64,000 nt of DNA from assembly GCA_014843695.1 (NCBI GenBank), contig CM026400.1:17994294-18058293 (forward strand), written 5' to 3'. Both the position numbers and the translations under genes were made by a program. Below are positions 57,701 through 60,700 of this stretch, piece after piece. A model generated the notes under the pieces. The model saw only the letters and a program-made list of their open reading frames with translations. It ran no database searches and was not told the DNA's origin. This DNA comes from Archivesica marissinica (taxonomy: Eukaryota > Mollusca > Bivalvia > Venerida > Vesicomyidae). How positions within the stretch are numbered: the first letter of the stretch is position 1; each line of letters opens with the position of its first letter.

Positions 57701-60700
57701 ATAGAAAACGCACACCTACATTATATACTAGAGGACATAGAAAACGCACACCTACATTATATACTAGAGGACATAGAAAACGCACACCTACATTATATAC
57801 TAGAGGACATAGAAAACGCACACCTACATTATATACTAGAGGACATAGAAAACGCACACCTACATTATATACTAGAGGACATAGAAAACGCACACCTACA
57901 TTATATACTAGAGGACATAGAAAACGCGCACCTACATTATATACTAGAGGACATAGAAAACGCATACCTACATTATATGATTATTATTACATGAAAACGA
58001 AATACGAAGGATTCCACCAAAGATATATCACTTCTTTATTACCAAACACAAACTGAACAACTAAATCTATTCCAAAGTGTTTAAAACTATGTATTTATAT
58101 AGTTATTGTTTTTTTAGGTAAAACACACTTATCCGAAGTGTGTGTTTCTATGTAGTCTAGTATAAATGTATACGTGTTATTACATCTAGCGTACACTGAG
58201 AGACATTACTGTTTTTTCTATTACCTCCCTTGATGGATAAAGTCAGATGTATCCCTAAATGTATATCCTTTGAAATCCTTTGCTTTTACTGTTGTTGTCT
58301 AAACAGATGTTGCGTTAGGATAAATGTAATTTTATCAAAATCGTGTTAATTTATTGAAGAAACTTTTACAGTAAGGTATCCATTGGACATGTTAAAGGAT
58401 ATCTGTCGATATTTAATAATTTCATAATTATAAGACGCGAATACGGATAAGAATGGAAAACATGTGGTGCAAAGGAAACAGCGATAAAAACAGAGGAAAC
58501 CAATTAAGAGGACCAATATACAATTAGAAGTATTCAGGGGCAGTAACTGACTAATGTTTCTCATTGGAACAGCTTTTCGCGTTTACTCGTTACTACGTTT
58601 AGCGTAACGTAAGTATTACGCTGTTGTAACTGGCGTATGGTAGACGTTTCATTAAAATTGGCACATGTCAAAACAGTTTTGAAAATGTAAGCGAAGCATT
58701 TGTAAAGAAAGACTACTTTTAAAGAGAATGCCATTGGTTGCTTGGAGACTACTTTTGCCATTTGTTGCTTGGAGCAAAAATGTGTAAGTGAAAAAAGTGG
58801 AAGTCGTGATTGCGCTGTGGTAACGCGTTCGCTTCATGTGCGAAATGACAGGAGTTCGAGCCCCATTCGAGCCGTTACGATTGTGTCCTTAAATTTCACA
58901 TTATCTCTTCTCTCTCCTCTCCTTCGTGGCGATGTATTCCATCAGGAATGAGGTCTCGAGAGTGATTAATATAAGTTGTAAGAACTTGTTTCGCAATCGA
59001 ACTAAACTAAATGTGTATAAGCTACCACCTTTCCTGGGCAGTTTACCTAACAATGCATTTCATCGGCAGGCTCCGTGCTAAACCAGTACTTAGTGCACCA
59101 GTCCGCCTACGTGGTCGAGCGGTTAAAGTCGCTGACTTGTATACCACTGTCACCCATCATCACCGATGGTCACGGGTTGGAGCCTCGCTCAGGCCGTGTC
59201 TCATGTCACAGACGGGCAGTTTACCTAACAACGCGTTTCATCGGCAGGCTCCAGTGCTTAACCAGTACTTAGTGCACCAGTCCGCCTCCGTGGTCGAGCG
59301 GTTAAAGTCGCTGACTTGGATACCACTGTGACAGACGGTCACGGGTTGGAGCCTCGCTCAGGCCATGTCTCATTTATATTTTACTTTTTACTCTTTTATA
59401 TGAAAAAGTTTAGTTTAAACTTTATTTATTTTACAACGATTGCGAAGTAAGTTTTAACAACTTATATTAATCACTCTCGTTGGCGCGGATGAGAGCGTAA
59501 ATGTGGTCATTCGTGTGGTAGGAAACCGGAGCACCCGGAGAAAACCCACCTGTCCGATATGGCGACCACCGTACCATCTCACATACTTACCGATACGAGG
59601 ATCAAACATGGTTTGCATTGGTGAGAAGCGGGCGTGCTAACCATTGCGCTAATCGGACAGCCTCGAGTTGGCAGTTTCTTACGGCGGTTGGAACAAACAA
59701 ACTTGGTGCCCAACCTCCGTTAGAAACGGCCAACATTTTCATATATAGAGACACGGCCTGAGCAAACCAGATACAATCAGCATAATCACTAGATGAATGT
59801 CCTCCATCGTGGAAGAGCTGCGTTATTTATGTCAACCGATTACCGGAAATTGACAGTGATATGATATAGTGCTGATGACTTGTGACGTCGTATTGCCCAA
59901 TCCAATCAAATCAATTATAACAGAATCGTGAAAATAAATATATGCATCCAAATGTATTTGGCTGTTCCATATTGAATAACAATTTATAGGCCAGTAATGC
60001 GAAGACAATGGTAGTCAGACAAATTTCAGAAATGAAATATTGAATGAGAGGGGATATGTGATTCATAATGCTTTTAGGTAAGTAATGACATGACTGGCTT
60101 GTTCATGAGTTATCTCGTGTAATGTTGATGTTCTAAATATGATCGTCAAACTCATCTTTGTGTGTGTTTTACGTTTATTTATCGTCGCTACCGGTTGCCC
60201 ATATGAGCGACGCCTCCTGAAGAGATTAGTAATTTTAGATTTTGGAGGATAGTGTAATGATACAGACAGATCCATTCCAGAGTCGCCTCTGGTTCTTTTA
60301 CGTGCATGGTGTAAAGCACCGACACGAGACCTCGGTTTAACGTCCCATCTGAAATACTGTTAATTTTATTAGGGTCAGACGGGGGATTGAAGCTGCGATC
60401 CCTGGATTACCAGTCCAGCGTGTTGCCACTGGACTACAGATCCGTCAGCTAATGAAGTGTCTTAGTAGTTTTATACTATACCTATCTGTTTGTTACTCGC
60501 TTCTCACTAATGCAACCCGGGTTCGATCCTCGGTCCGGGAAGTATGTGAGATGGTACGGTGGTCGTCATGTTGGACAGGTGGGGTTTCTCCGGATACTCC
60601 GGTTTCCTCCCACACGAATGACCACATTTATACGCTTTCACCCGAGCCAAATAGAGTGATTAATATAAGTTGCTAAAACTTGCTTCGCAATCGTTGTAAA

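Noticed and set aside
55305..57965. Long open frames (up to 579 codons) of [12 protein letters not shown] or [12 protein letters not shown] repeats
   Set aside because: They come from a 36-bp satellite whose period is a multiple of three and which lacks stops on both strands; the unit is also present in a second mobile element.
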